From Saprospiraceae bacterium (GTDB lineage: Bacteria > Bacteroidota > Bacteroidia > Chitinophagales > Saprospiraceae), in NCBI GenBank assembly GCA_016717105.1, contig JADKGF010000026.1, positions 26,591-90,590 on the forward strand: a DNA stretch of 64,000 nt. Reading direction: 5' to 3'. The translations under genes were made by a program, and so were the position numbers. The notes under the pieces were generated by a model. It was not told the DNA's origin. It made no database searches and was given only the letters and a program-made list of their open reading frames with translations. Shown here piece by piece: positions 51,435 through 60,427 of the stretch (position 1 is the stretch's first letter; each line of letters begins with the position of its first letter).

Positions 51435-53591
51435 ATGACGGATTTTTTTGACCATTTAATGCATGAATTTGAGTTACCTCTGGAAAATCCTGTATTGATA
51501 TTTTCCTTGATATTATTCATCATTTTACTTTCACCGATTCTGCTTAGAAAGCTGAATATTCCTGGCATCATTGGGTTGATTATAGCAGGTGTCGTTATCG
51601 GACCACATGGTTTGTATATACTTAATAAAAACTCGGCAATCGAGCTCTTTTCTACCATAGGATTGCTGTATATCATGTTTATAGCAGGTCTCGAACTAGA
51701 CATGAACGAGTTCAAATCTAATAGAAACAAAAGTTTATTATTTGGTTTTTTCACCTTTATTATTCCACTAAGTATTGGGTTTCCAGTGTGTTATTACTTT
51801 CTGGATTATAATTTTAATGCCAGTTTTCTTACGGCGAGTATGTTTGCAACACATACGTTGGTCGCATATCCGATTGTAAGTAAGTTGGGCATTTCCAAAA
51901 ATCAAGCTGTTGCCGTAGCTGTTGGTGGCACTATATTAACGGATACAGCCGTGTTGATCATATTGGCAGTAATCATGGGAAACACAAACGGAAATCTAAA
52001 TACTGAATTTTGGCTCCGATTGGGAATTTCTTTGGCAATATTTACAGCAATCATGTTCTTGATTATCCCAAGAATCGCAAAATGGTTTTTTCGCAAATTA
52101 GAAAGCGAAAAGCATTCACACTATATTTTTGTTTTGTCGATCGTATTTTTAGCAGCCTTCTTGGCAGAAGTAGCTGGTGTAGAGCCCATCATTGGTGCAT
52201 TTGTAGCTGGATTGGCATTAAATAAACTCATTCCGCATTCTTCAGCACTTATGAACCGAATCGAATTTATAGGTAATGCGTTGTTTATCCCATTCTTTCT
52301 GATTAGTGTAGGTATGCATGTGGATATGAGTGTGATATTAAGCGGTCCTACTGCGCTTATTGTAGCGGGTACATTATCAGTAGTAGCATTGTTCAGCAAG
52401 TGGTTTGCCGCATTATTTACACAATTAATTTTCAAATATTCCCCAGCACAAAGACAGCTTATTTTTGGACTCAGTAGTGCCCACGCTGCAGCCACACTAG
52501 CAGTGATTTTGGTCGGATATGAAGCCAAAATCTTAGACGAAAACATACTAAACGGTACGATCATTTTGATATTGATCACATGCATTGTCGCTTCATTTGT
52601 AACAGAAAAGGCAGCGAAAAAAATTGTAATTGAATCTGAAGATAATACAGACAACCTAGCTAAATTGAATAATATGCAAAACGAGCACATATTATTGCCG
52701 ACTGCTAATGTGTCGAATATTTCAAATATTCTTGAGTTTGCAATTTTTATAAAAGATAAAAAATCCGCCAATCCTGTTTCTATCCTATCAGTCGTTTCCA
52801 ATAATCAAGAAGCAGAAATCAACATTCTCAAAGCAAGAACCAAACTGGAAGAATTTGTAAAACAAGCTTCTGCATCAGAAACAAAGGTCAATATCATCAC
52901 TACCATCGACCACAATCCAGGAAGTGGTATTGCTAGAATTTCGCGAGAAATCATGGCAGATATCGTCATTCTTGGATGGCCACAGAAAGCAGGATTCTTG
53001 GATAAATTGATAGGCGAAAGAGTAGAAACCATTATTAGTAATTCTGATAAAACAACATTTATTTGCCATTTAGAAAAACCGTTGGTTTTGCATAAAAGAA
53101 TTGTAGTTACAGCGCCGCCATTGACAGAACACGAAAAAGGATTTGAATTGTGGGTGAGTAAACTATCCAAACTTGCCCAAGAATTGAGTATTCCTATAGT
53201 AATCTATTGCAATGATGCTACTGGAAAAGATGTACTGAAAGTAAGTCAAAAAGCCAAACTGGCTGGAACAATTACAATCAATCCTTTTACTGAATGGGAA
53301 GATTTCCTTATACTTTCGAGACAAATACATGTGGATGATTTACTTGTTTTGGTTTCAGCACGCAAAGGTGCGACGTCCTATGGTGGTTTCTTGGACAATT
53401 TACCTTCCAAAATTGAAAAGTATTTTGATGGTAATAGCAGATTTATCATCTATCCGCAACAATTTTCTGATGCTTTAAGCTCTGAACGATTCGAAGACAT
53501 TTCAACTGAGCCATTGAGCAAAGGTATAGAAGCCGTGCAAAAAATTGGGAAAGGTATCGGGTCATTTTTCAAGAAAGGTGGTAATGAATAG
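51435..53591 (+). CDS. Kef/CPA2-type cation:proton antiporter with C-terminal universal-stress-like domain
   Basis: The 718-residue product has an N-terminal sodium/hydrogen exchanger domain of about 12 helices (residues 20-395): LNIPGIIGLIIAGVVIGPHGL, GLLYIMFIAGLELDMNEFK, and GVEPIIGAFVAGLALN, then FGLSSAHAAATLAVILVGYE. The cytoplasmic C-terminal half (415-700) has a tandem UspA-like fold, with ADIVILGWPQK and HVDDLLVLVSARKGATSYG, but no TrkA-N (RCK) domain, unlike classic KefB/C. Such antiporters move K+ or Na+ against H+, with the stress-like domain probably sensing a nucleotide. Both TTG 51432 and ATG 51435 are possible starts; ATG is chosen. Confidence 0.9.
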   Translation: MTDFFDHLMHEFELPLENPVLIFSLILFIILLSPILLRKLNIPGIIGLIIAGVVIGPHGLYILNKNSAIELFSTIGLLYIMFIAGLELDMNEFKSNRNKSLLFGFFTFIIPLSIGFPVCYYFLDYNFNASFLTASMFATHTLVAYPIVSKLGISKNQAVAVAVGGTILTDTAVLIILAVIMGNTNGNLNTEFWLRLGISLAIFTAIMFLIIPRIAKWFFRKLESEKHSHYIFVLSIVFLAAFLAEVAGVEPIIGAFVAGLALNKLIPHSSALMNRIEFIGNALFIPFFLISVGMHVDMSVILSGPTALIVAGTLSVVALFSKWFAALFTQLIFKYSPAQRQLIFGLSSAHAAATLAVILVGYEAKILDENILNGTIILILITCIVASFVTEKAAKKIVIESEDNTDNLAKLNNMQNEHILLPTANVSNISNILEFAIFIKDKKSANPVSILSVVSNNQEAEINILKARTKLEEFVKQASASETKVNIITTIDHNPGSGIARISREIMADIVILGWPQKAGFLDKLIGERVETIISNSDKTTFICHLEKPLVLHKRIVVTAPPLTEHEKGFELWVSKLSKLAQELSIPIVIYCNDATGKDVLKVSQKAKLAGTITINPFTEWEDFLILSRQIHVDDLLVLVSARKGATSYGGFLDNLPSKIEKYFDGNSRFIIYPQQFSDALSSERFEDISTEPLSKGIEAVQKIGKGIGSFFKKGGNE

Positions 53592-53669
53592 GCTCTTTGA
53601 AATCAACAGCCTAATGTTTCCAATTTATGGTAGAAAAATGTAAACAACAAAAAAGCATAGTACTGTAAA

Positions 53670-54215
53670 ATGTCAGTTAACAACGAAAATGAATTCCCGA
53701 TTTTGACAACACGTCGACTTACCTTGCGACCATTGCGAGAAAGCGATGCAAATGAGATATTTACACTACGTTCTGACGAAAAAATAAATAGATATGTCGA
53801 TCGCCAACAAAGTAAAACACTAGATGAAGCATTGGATTTCATAAAAATAATATCGACAAAAACCCAAGAAAGCAACTTAAAATATTGGGCAATAACTATA
53901 AAAGGACATGATACACTCATAGGCACTATTTGTCTTTTTGACGAATCACAAGACCATAAAAAATGTGAAATCGGTTTTGAACTTTTGAACGAATTTCAAG
54001 GTCAAGGTATCATGGTTGAAGCAGCAAATAGCGTAATAGAATATGGCCTTCAAACACTTGGTTTTGACGCTATCAAGGCACATACCCATAAAGAAAATCA
54101 AAAATCTATCGCTTTACTACACAAATTGAATTTTAATTTGACAAGATTGACCCTTGATTCTGAACCAAATCTTGTCGTTTTCCTTCGCACAAAAAATCAA
54201 GAGCCGACGTCCTAA
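53670..54215 (+). CDS. GNAT-family N-acetyltransferase, RimJ/RimL type
   Basis: The 181-residue product opens LTTRRLTLRPLRESDANEIF, a RimJ/RimL signature. It has the acetyl-CoA binding core as IGFELLNEFQGQGIMVEAA (Q-x-x-G-x-G/A loop, here QGQGIM) and ends with the typical HKENQKSIALLHKLNF. Substrate may be a protein N-terminus or a small amine; it cannot be decided. The stop lies one base before the start of a second GNAT gene, so the two are a tandem, co-transcribed pair with diverged sequence. Confidence 0.88.
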   Translation: MSVNNENEFPILTTRRLTLRPLRESDANEIFTLRSDEKINRYVDRQQSKTLDEALDFIKIISTKTQESNLKYWAITIKGHDTLIGTICLFDESQDHKKCEIGFELLNEFQGQGIMVEAANSVIEYGLQTLGFDAIKAHTHKENQKSIALLHKLNFNLTRLTLDSEPNLVVFLRTKNQEPTS

Positions 54216-54216
54216 C

Positions 54217-54732
54217 ATGCAGCAAATATTTGAAACTGAAAGATTGCGGATTCGACCATTATCTGTGGAAGATAGTAAGTTTATCTTAGCACTTGTCAAT
54301 ACTGAAGGTTGGTTGAAATTCATCGGTGATAGAAATGTAAAAAGTATACCTGATGCCATAGAATATATAGAAAGAATCATGAAAAATGATCAAGTTTTTT
54401 ACAATGTATTCGAACTCAAAGAAACAAAACAGCCTATTGGGATCGTGACGCTGCTTTATAGGGATACGCTGCCATTTCCTGATATTGGATTTGCTATCTT
54501 ACCAGATTTCGGAAATAAAGGCTATACTTTCGAAGCAAGTCGCAACTACCTTGATGCGCTAATGGGAAATACATCAATTCAAACCATTCTCGGCATAACG
54601 CTACCAGATAATATAACATCCATTAATCTCCTTGAAAAGTTGGGTTTAAAATATGAAGGTTCGTTTTTGAAGGATGATGAAGAATTATTGCGGTATGGAA
54701 GCAATATTAAAGCTAACAAAAGAATTGATTAA
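54217..54732 (+). CDS. GNAT-family N-acetyltransferase, RimJ/RimL type (second of tandem pair)
   Basis: This 171-residue product starts MQQIFETERLRIRPLSVEDSKF, matching the RimJ/RimL opening. The core reads DIGFAILPDFGNKGYTFEAS, where the acetyl-CoA loop is DFGNKGY, and the end has NITSINLLEKLGLKYEG. The ATG at 54217 is one base after the upstream stop (TAACATG). It is followed by a terminator at 54837. It resembles acetyltransferases annotated in other Bacteroidota only generally; substrate unknown. Confidence 0.88.
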   Translation: MQQIFETERLRIRPLSVEDSKFILALVNTEGWLKFIGDRNVKSIPDAIEYIERIMKNDQVFYNVFELKETKQPIGIVTLLYRDTLPFPDIGFAILPDFGNKGYTFEASRNYLDALMGNTSIQTILGITLPDNITSINLLEKLGLKYEGSFLKDDEELLRYGSNIKANKRID

Positions 54733-55079
54733 ATACAGTTCAATGGTACAAACTATATTAGTGATCTAAGCTTACATCAAAATATTGATTTAAAAGATCC
54801 AATTATATCCCAATAATAAATAATATTATTATTCAGAAAAATATCCATAGTTCAAAATAATTATGGATATTTTTGTCCATTAATTAGAATTGTATTACCT
54901 TTACATTAATGATTGTTTTTTGCTCGTCACCTAGGCGGAAGTGGCAAATTGTGCAACACTCTTTCTTGAAGAGTTGATATTGTTGCGGTTCAAGATATAT
55001 CTGGTATTTAAAATTAAATCAGATCATATAATGAATATATTTTTTATTAATATCCATATTTAATCGAAATCTGAACCAC
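54733..55079. other. Intergenic region before heme-copper reductase operon
   Basis: It contains the terminator at 54837-54874 and otherwise AT-rich sequence with no gene seen. No clear TTTG-spacer-TAnnTTTG promoter is visible for the downstream operon, though one is expected here. An FNR/NnrR-type TTGAT-N4-ATCAA palindrome was looked for and is not obvious. Confidence 0.45.
54837..54874 (+). terminator. AT-rich intrinsic terminator
   Basis: AAAAATATCCATA (54837-54849) pairs perfectly with TATGGATATTTTT (54862-54874) across a 12-base loop, and the right arm ends in a T run. It lies 105 bases downstream of the GNAT pair. Confidence 0.6.
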
Positions 55080-55631
55080 ATGCAACATTCAATATTATGG
55101 CTGTTTTTGATCTTAGCTGGCGCAAGTATCATTGTGTTTACTTATGTATATTTATCTTCAAAAAAAGCCAATCAGTCAGACCAAGGTATGAATCAGCCTT
55201 TAAAAAAGCGCTTTTGGTTTTTGTTGATTCTCTTCGTAATTTTAGGTATTTTCGCATCCGTCACCATTCCAAAATCTCCTTATTATCTATTCGCAGACGA
55301 GACACCAGCGCGCGTCCTACACGTGGCGGCCATGCAATATGCTTTCATATTATCCAACGATGCTATCAATCCAGAAAGTCCGCAAGGAGAGACTGATTTG
55401 GTATTACCATTAAATGAATTAATAGAATTCAGGGTCACCAGCTTGGATGTAAACCATGGATTTGCAATATATGACGCTAATAATCAATTGATTGCACAGA
55501 CGCAAGCAATGCCAGGATATGTAAATCGCCTTCGATGGAAATTCACATCTCCAGGTAAATATAATATTTTGTGTTTAGAATTTTGTGGCATGGATCATCA
55601 AGGAATGAGATCATCTTTCACCGTAAAATAA
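55080..55631 (+). CDS. CuA-containing subunit II of a B-type-like heme-copper reductase
   Basis: The 183-residue short subunit II has two N-terminal membrane segments (residues 5-25 and 45-62) and a cupredoxin domain. All CuA ligands are present: His126 in DVNHGF, Cys165, Cys169 and His173 in CLEFCGMDH, and Met176. It would receive electrons from cytochrome c or another donor in the periplasm and pass them to subunit I. It precedes subunit I by 7 bases and starts the operon. Length fits the short ba3-type form rather than the A-type COX2. Confidence 0.9.
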   Translation: MQHSILWLFLILAGASIIVFTYVYLSSKKANQSDQGMNQPLKKRFWFLLILFVILGIFASVTIPKSPYYLFADETPARVLHVAAMQYAFILSNDAINPESPQGETDLVLPLNELIEFRVTSLDVNHGFAIYDANNQLIAQTQAMPGYVNRLRWKFTSPGKYNILCLEFCGMDHQGMRSSFTVK

Positions 55632-55638
55632 TCAAAAA

Positions 55639-57051
55639 ATGGAATCTCTAAAAACAAGAAAAATTACTTCCGTATGGATAGTTATCGTACTTGCCTTATT
55701 TATAGTAGCCATCATCTTGGGTATCTTGATGCGGCTCAATCAAGGTACCATAATACAACAATCACCCGTGACTTTCTATGGTAATATGACGACGCATGGC
55801 CTCACGATGATCGGTATATGGTTCGTGGCGGGTATGGCTGCCGTCAATTATCTGATGGAGCGATACGTAAAGACCAGTTATGGTGTCAATCTTTTCGCAT
55901 TGATATGTACGATCATCGGTGTGCTTATGCTTTGGTCATCCACTTTTATAGGGCACTTTCATGCAGGTTGGACATTCTTATATCCCTTACCGTTTAAGGT
56001 GGCTTGGGCGCAGTGGGCCACGCCAGTATTCTTATCTTCCTTAGTCGTACTCGGCGTCGGATGGCTGGTGTGGAGTGTCAGCCTTATGTCTCAGATACTG
56101 AAGAAATATACATTATCTCAGGCATTTGCATGGCAACATTTTAAGAAAAATCCAGCTGTGGAAACGCCACCTTTCATTCTCATCACAATGGTCACATTGG
56201 TAGGAGTCATAGCGTGTCTATTGGCGGCAGTATTGCTGTTAGTTTTATTATTTGCTGAATATTTTTCCAATGGAAGTTTTGTCAATGACGCTGCTGCTAA
56301 AAATCTCACCTATTTCTTTGGTCACACCATAGCCAATGAAATGCTATATCTGGGTCTAGCAGTCATTTATGAATTATTCGCAGAGGTCAGCGGTCGACCA
56401 AAATGGAAGACCACTTGGTATGTAGCTGTAGCTTGGAATCTAAGTTTGGCCTTCATATTGACAGCATTTTTCCACCATTTATACATGGATTTCGTCCAAC
56501 CAGAAGGATTGCAGATAGTAGGCCAGTTAGCATCATATCTTGCCAGCTTACCTGCAGCAGGTGTAACGGTATTCAGCATCCTAGTGGCTGTCTATCGCAC
56601 CAAAATCAATTGGTCACTTACAAATTTATTGTTTTTCATAGGTGTGGCAGGATGGGTCATTGGCGGCCTTGGTGCAGTGATTGATGCCACTATTTCCAAT
56701 AATTTTGTTTTACACAATACGCTTTGGGTTCCAGCGCATTTTCATACCTACAATGCGATGGGCAATGTGCTTTTTAGTCTTGGCTTCTTCCATTGGTTTG
56801 CTCATAAATTTGATGTGGGCTTCTATATTGACAAAAATGCAATGTTAAAATTAACTCTAATTTTATTTGGTGGTATAGGATTTTTATTGGCATTCTATAT
56901 CGGCGGTGCGGATTCCATACCACGTCGATATAGCAATTACCCACCAGAATTTACCATGGCGGCGCCACTTGCGACGGTAGCTGCAGTGTTTGCTACCTTC
57001 TATTTGCTAGCCATCCTTCTTTTTTTCCTTAATATTACTAAAAATGTATAA
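55639..57051 (+). CDS. Heme-copper reductase subunit I lacking the helix-VI tyrosine (possible NO reductase)
   Basis: The 470-residue product has about 12-13 membrane helices and all metal ligands: His53 in TTHGLTM and His369 for the low-spin heme, His229 in FFGHTIAN, His279 and His280 in FFHHLYMDF for CuB (or FeB), and His367 in VPAHFHTY for the high-spin heme. In A- and B-type oxygen reductases the helix-VI motif is GHPxVY, whose Tyr cross-links to the His and is essential for O2 reduction. Here the equivalent place (+4) is Asn233 in GHTIANEM. NO reductases of this superfamily lack that Tyr. The gene overlaps the SCO gene by 8 bases. It may therefore reduce NO to N2O, or be an atypical oxygen reductase; annotation pipelines would call it cytochrome c oxidase. 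Confidence 0.85.
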   Translation: MESLKTRKITSVWIVIVLALFIVAIILGILMRLNQGTIIQQSPVTFYGNMTTHGLTMIGIWFVAGMAAVNYLMERYVKTSYGVNLFALICTIIGVLMLWSSTFIGHFHAGWTFLYPLPFKVAWAQWATPVFLSSLVVLGVGWLVWSVSLMSQILKKYTLSQAFAWQHFKKNPAVETPPFILITMVTLVGVIACLLAAVLLLVLLFAEYFSNGSFVNDAAAKNLTYFFGHTIANEMLYLGLAVIYELFAEVSGRPKWKTTWYVAVAWNLSLAFILTAFFHHLYMDFVQPEGLQIVGQLASYLASLPAAGVTVFSILVAVYRTKINWSLTNLLFFIGVAGWVIGGLGAVIDATISNNFVLHNTLWVPAHFHTYNAMGNVLFSLGFFHWFAHKFDVGFYIDKNAMLKLTLILFGGIGFLLAFYIGGADSIPRRYSNYPPEFTMAAPLATVAAVFATFYLLAILLFFLNITKNV

Positions 57052-57808
57052 AAATAATGTCTTCTACTTCCTAGTAATTGTCATTATAGGTTGGAACACA
57101 TCAGTATACAGCCAGCAAGATAATATCGCTTGGAAAGAAGAAAGTCATGTTTACACAAAAGTCCTTGATGCGCCATTGAAAGGATATGGTTTGGGTGATA
57201 GCACTAGTTTATTACAATTAGCGCATCAAAATCCTACTATCTTGGCACTGATATTCACAAGGTGTACAGGAATTTGCAATCCATTTCTGCTGCAATTATC
57301 AGAGAAGTTGGAATGGGAAATTGAGCACAAAAATTTTAATATCGTTGTCATAAGTTTTGATCCACGTGATACAGAGGCAGACATGAGCGCACTTGCCAAA
57401 AGGTTTCATCTAGATCAAGAAAAGCAATGGATTTTTGGAGTCACTGATAGTATTGAGTCCTTGAATAAGTCAATTGATTTTAACCCAATAAGGGATGAAA
57501 CGAGGCAACAGTATGACCACGAAGCACTGCTCGTTGGCATCAATTCGGATGGATATATTACCAAAAAATTGATAGGTATGAGAAGCACATCAGACCTCGC
57601 ATTACTAGTAGGAAGTATCTATAATTCCTTCACACCTACGCACCAGCTACCCAATAAAAACCGACTATTCTCATGCTTCAATTACGATCCAAAAACTGGT
57701 AAAAACACACCAGGCCTTGGACTGTTATTTATCGCTTTGCCAGCGATACTTACGATTTTCATCCTATTTACTAGCAATTATCTTGGGAAGTCGGAGCGGA
57801 TTGGGTGA
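57044..57808 (+). CDS. SCO1/SenC-family copper chaperone
   Basis: SCO proteins deliver copper to the CuA site of heme-copper reductases. The 254-residue product has an N-terminal hydrophobic segment (signal or anchor), a thioredoxin-like fold with the CxxxC copper site FTRCTGICNP (Cys74, Cys78), the third ligand His159 in QQYDHEALLV, and VVISFDPRDTEADM. A C-terminal membrane helix (GLLFIALPAILTIFILF, about 228-244) is an addition seen in some Bacteroidota members. It overlaps the catalytic subunit gene by 8 bases, which supports translational coupling and a role in CuA loading of the subunit II encoded two genes upstream. Confidence 0.92.
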   Translation: MYKNNVFYFLVIVIIGWNTSVYSQQDNIAWKEESHVYTKVLDAPLKGYGLGDSTSLLQLAHQNPTILALIFTRCTGICNPFLLQLSEKLEWEIEHKNFNIVVISFDPRDTEADMSALAKRFHLDQEKQWIFGVTDSIESLNKSIDFNPIRDETRQQYDHEALLVGINSDGYITKKLIGMRSTSDLALLVGSIYNSFTPTHQLPNKNRLFSCFNYDPKTGKNTPGLGLLFIALPAILTIFILFTSNYLGKSERIG

Positions 57809-57975
57809 TCGAAGAATAGGGATTATACTTAAAATATTACTCCTTTCCTACTTCCTTGGCGAATGATGGAATGAAAATATTGTGCTTATTGATATTTTGC
57901 AAATATTTATTTGTTAGCCACATGATCTTATTGACAAAATAAAACATCCATCAAGGTCACAACATAATATAATTT

Positions 57976-58518
57976 TTAATTTTCTGCTTTCACAAAATCC
58001 AACGAAACAGAATTTATACAATATCGCTTCCCTGTTGGCTTAGGTCCATCGTCAAAAACATGACCAAGGTGGCCACCACATTTAGCACATGTCAACTCAG
58101 ATCTAGGATATCCCAAGTCATAATCTGTAGAAATATCAATACTCACCTTATCAGGAACATCAAAAAAGCTTGGCCATCCGGTGCCGCTCTCAAATTTGTG
58201 CTTACTTGCAAAAAGCGGCATTCCACAGCCACGACATGTGTACAGACCCTCAACTTTATTGTCCAACAAATCACCAGTAAAGGCTCGTTCTGTGCCTTTT
58301 TGTCGCAATACCTTATACTCCATTTCTGAAAGCTTGGATTTCCACGTTTCATCGCTTAGAGCCAATTTTCGGATCGTATCACCACGCATATTGAGAAAAT
58401 ATGTCTTGGTATCATTTGGTATCGAAGATTTAGAGACCTGGTTTGATCCCTTGGGTGTTTGGCATGACGATACAAAAAATAAGAGTACCGATAAACAACC
58501 TAAAAATAACTTATACAT
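57976..58518 (-). CDS. msrB: Lipoprotein peptide-methionine (R)-S-oxide reductase MsrB
   Basis: MsrB reduces the R-epimer of methionine sulfoxide in oxidised proteins. The product has a lipoprotein signal (FLGCLSVLLFFVSSC, acylated Cys19), zinc cysteines in YTCRGCGMPLF (Cys95, Cys98) and TCAKCGGHLGHVFDDGP (Cys144, Cys147), the substrate stretch ESGTGWPSF and the catalytic Cys167 in RYCINSVSLDF. Membrane anchoring places repair in the periplasm. It is on the opposite strand to the reductase operon and 17 bases downstream of a small membrane protein gene. Confidence 0.95.
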   Translation of the reverse strand: MYKLFLGCLSVLLFFVSSCQTPKGSNQVSKSSIPNDTKTYFLNMRGDTIRKLALSDETWKSKLSEMEYKVLRQKGTERAFTGDLLDNKVEGLYTCRGCGMPLFASKHKFESGTGWPSFFDVPDKVSIDISTDYDLGYPRSELTCAKCGGHLGHVFDDGPKPTGKRYCINSVSLDFVKAEN

Positions 58519-58535
58519 AAATTACTATTTAATAT

Positions 58536-58988
58536 TCATGAATTTTTGTGCTTATTAAGGAAGCGTTCATCGCTCTTTTTAGATAAATCCAACAAGAACT
58601 TGATCAGGTTTACAATGGACATAAAGACCAAATATCCAAATGTTAATACCATAAATATCCAACGGACCGATCCAGCCTCATAAATCGAAACACCACTTAC
58701 AAGCCATGCAAGTAAACTGGATACTATCAAAAGCGTTGCAAAACTTATCATGGACTGCATCCAGTAATTTGAATCTTTAGATGCACTGAAACTCATAACA
58801 CTATTGAGTAGTGCAAAAAACAGAATCATACCACAAACCACTACCCAAGGCATAATGTGTTCCGTACTAGAGTATTGGACTTTGGGCATAAAATAACTCA
58901 TACCCATCATCACCAAAGTCAATACCAAAACAAATAGTAATTGGTGGTAAGGGGATATTTTCCGTTCAAAAATCGAAATCGTTGCCAT
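58536..58988 (-). CDS. Four-helix membrane protein of unknown function
   Basis: The 150-residue product has four hydrophobic segments (about residues 17-35, 46-66, 80-101 and 108-128) and a charged C-terminus. No family is recognised. It sits between msrB and the dipeptidase gene on the same strand, 4 bases after the latter's stop, so the three are likely one transcript. The helices lack conserved polar residues that would suggest transport. Confidence 0.75.
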   Translation of the reverse strand: MATISIFERKISPYHQLLFVLVLTLVMMGMSYFMPKVQYSSTEHIMPWVVVCGMILFFALLNSVMSFSASKDSNYWMQSMISFATLLIVSSLLAWLVSGVSIYEAGSVRWIFMVLTFGYLVFMSIVNLIKFLLDLSKKSDERFLNKHKNS

Positions 58989-58992
58989 TATT

Positions 58993-60234
58993 TTATTTTA
59001 ATTTTGAATCATTTTTTGCAACTTTTAAAATCTTATTCCAGACTCGAAACAAGTTGCCACTACACATTTTTTTAATATCGGATTTACTATATCCTCTCGT
59101 AAGCAAGACGGCGATCAAATTGGGATAATCACCTACATCTTTTAGACCTGTCGGAAGCGAATCGCCCACACCATCATAATCTGAACCAAAGCCTACATGA
59201 TTTACGCCCGCAATACGCACTATGTGGTCGATGTGGTCTGCTACCATGCCGACATCAGAGAAGAGTCTAGGATTTGACCTTTGAAATGAGTCTCTCACAA
59301 TTTTTGCATCATCCGTTCCATCTTTTATATCTTTATTAATCAATATTTCTTGCAATACATTGCGAAGGCTATCATTGTATCGGCCTACCCTACTATCGAG
59401 AAATGTTGAGCCGAAATTGACCATAATTACACCACCATTTTCCTTCATTTTATAAATCATATCATCGCTCATGTTGCGTTCAAATCCTGGTGTAAATTTC
59501 CTACAAGATGAATGTGAAGCAATTACAGGCACTTTCACATGCCTCAAGACCTGATAAAAAGTACTATCAGAAACATGCGAAATATCAACCATGATACCAT
59601 TTTTGACCATTTCATCCACTACAAGATAACCGTATTTACTTAATCCATTCGATGTATGTGTTGTATCATAGGATGAATCACAAATCTTATTGTCTTTAGC
59701 ATGGGTGAGTGTGATATAAGAAATACCTCTACGTTTGAAATAAGGTACCAAGGAAATATCATCTTCGACAGGAGCACCATTTTCCATACCCATAGGTAAG
59801 GCGATCTTACCTTTCTTTTTCGCTTTTATGACATCTTTTGGACTATAGGCCATTTGAAAATAATCCGATTGATTTTCAGCGATGTATTCTACCATATTGA
59901 TCAGGCTGTCAGCCAATTCCTTAGCACCACCAGTCTTCTGAAATGATGATGGAATATATATCGACATAAATGGCGCATCCAATCCACCTTCCCGAGCCCT
60001 TATATAATCAAAATCACCTTCATCAGTCTTGTAAGGAATACCCAAATATTCTTTTGTCAACCTGAAATTTTTAACCTTCAATCGGTACGGCAAATCCACA
60101 TGGCCATCTACGATTGCATACTTTTGCGCTAATTTTAGAGCTTTCCTGTAAGTAAGCGAATCAACAAATTGTGCCTGGAGATTCCCCAAAAACAAAACTA
60201 AAAATATGATAAAATAATGTTTCAAGGCTGACAA
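58993..60234 (-). CDS. Secreted M19-family (renal-type) dipeptidase
   Basis: M19 dipeptidases are zinc enzymes of the amidohydrolase superfamily that cleave dipeptides, often with D-residues. The 413-residue product has a signal peptide (FLVLFLGNLQAQF), the HxD metal motif in IVDGHVDLPYR, the bridging Glu in GMENGAPV, His residues in MVDISHVSDS and VIASHSSCR, and the Asp in GFGSDYDGVG. Length fits the secreted form common in Bacteroidota. It may serve nutrition or peptidoglycan peptide breakdown. It is first in a putative operon with the four-helix protein and msrB. Confidence 0.93.
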   Translation of the reverse strand: MSALKHYFIIFLVLFLGNLQAQFVDSLTYRKALKLAQKYAIVDGHVDLPYRLKVKNFRLTKEYLGIPYKTDEGDFDYIRAREGGLDAPFMSIYIPSSFQKTGGAKELADSLINMVEYIAENQSDYFQMAYSPKDVIKAKKKGKIALPMGMENGAPVEDDISLVPYFKRRGISYITLTHAKDNKICDSSYDTTHTSNGLSKYGYLVVDEMVKNGIMVDISHVSDSTFYQVLRHVKVPVIASHSSCRKFTPGFERNMSDDMIYKMKENGGVIMVNFGSTFLDSRVGRYNDSLRNVLQEILINKDIKDGTDDAKIVRDSFQRSNPRLFSDVGMVADHIDHIVRIAGVNHVGFGSDYDGVGDSLPTGLKDVGDYPNLIAVLLTRGYSKSDIKKMCSGNLFRVWNKILKVAKNDSKLK

Positions 60235-60427
60235 TTATTGATGAAATAAAACAGCTACCCAACAATAGTAACAAGCGGTAATGCTTGAATTTGGGGTTTA
60301 CAATAACAAAATTACTTTTTATTATTAACAATATAGAATATAACCTGATAATTTAAATATCGAATGAAACTTTTTGCATCAAATTTTACTTACTTTTGTC
60401 CTGAATTTTTAATAAAATAGGCAAAAA

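Noticed and set aside
52121..52801. Long minus-strand frame opposite the antiporter gene
   Set aside because: It is the complement of a membrane-protein coding region, with no family wording, whereas the plus strand gives a full CPA2 antiporter.
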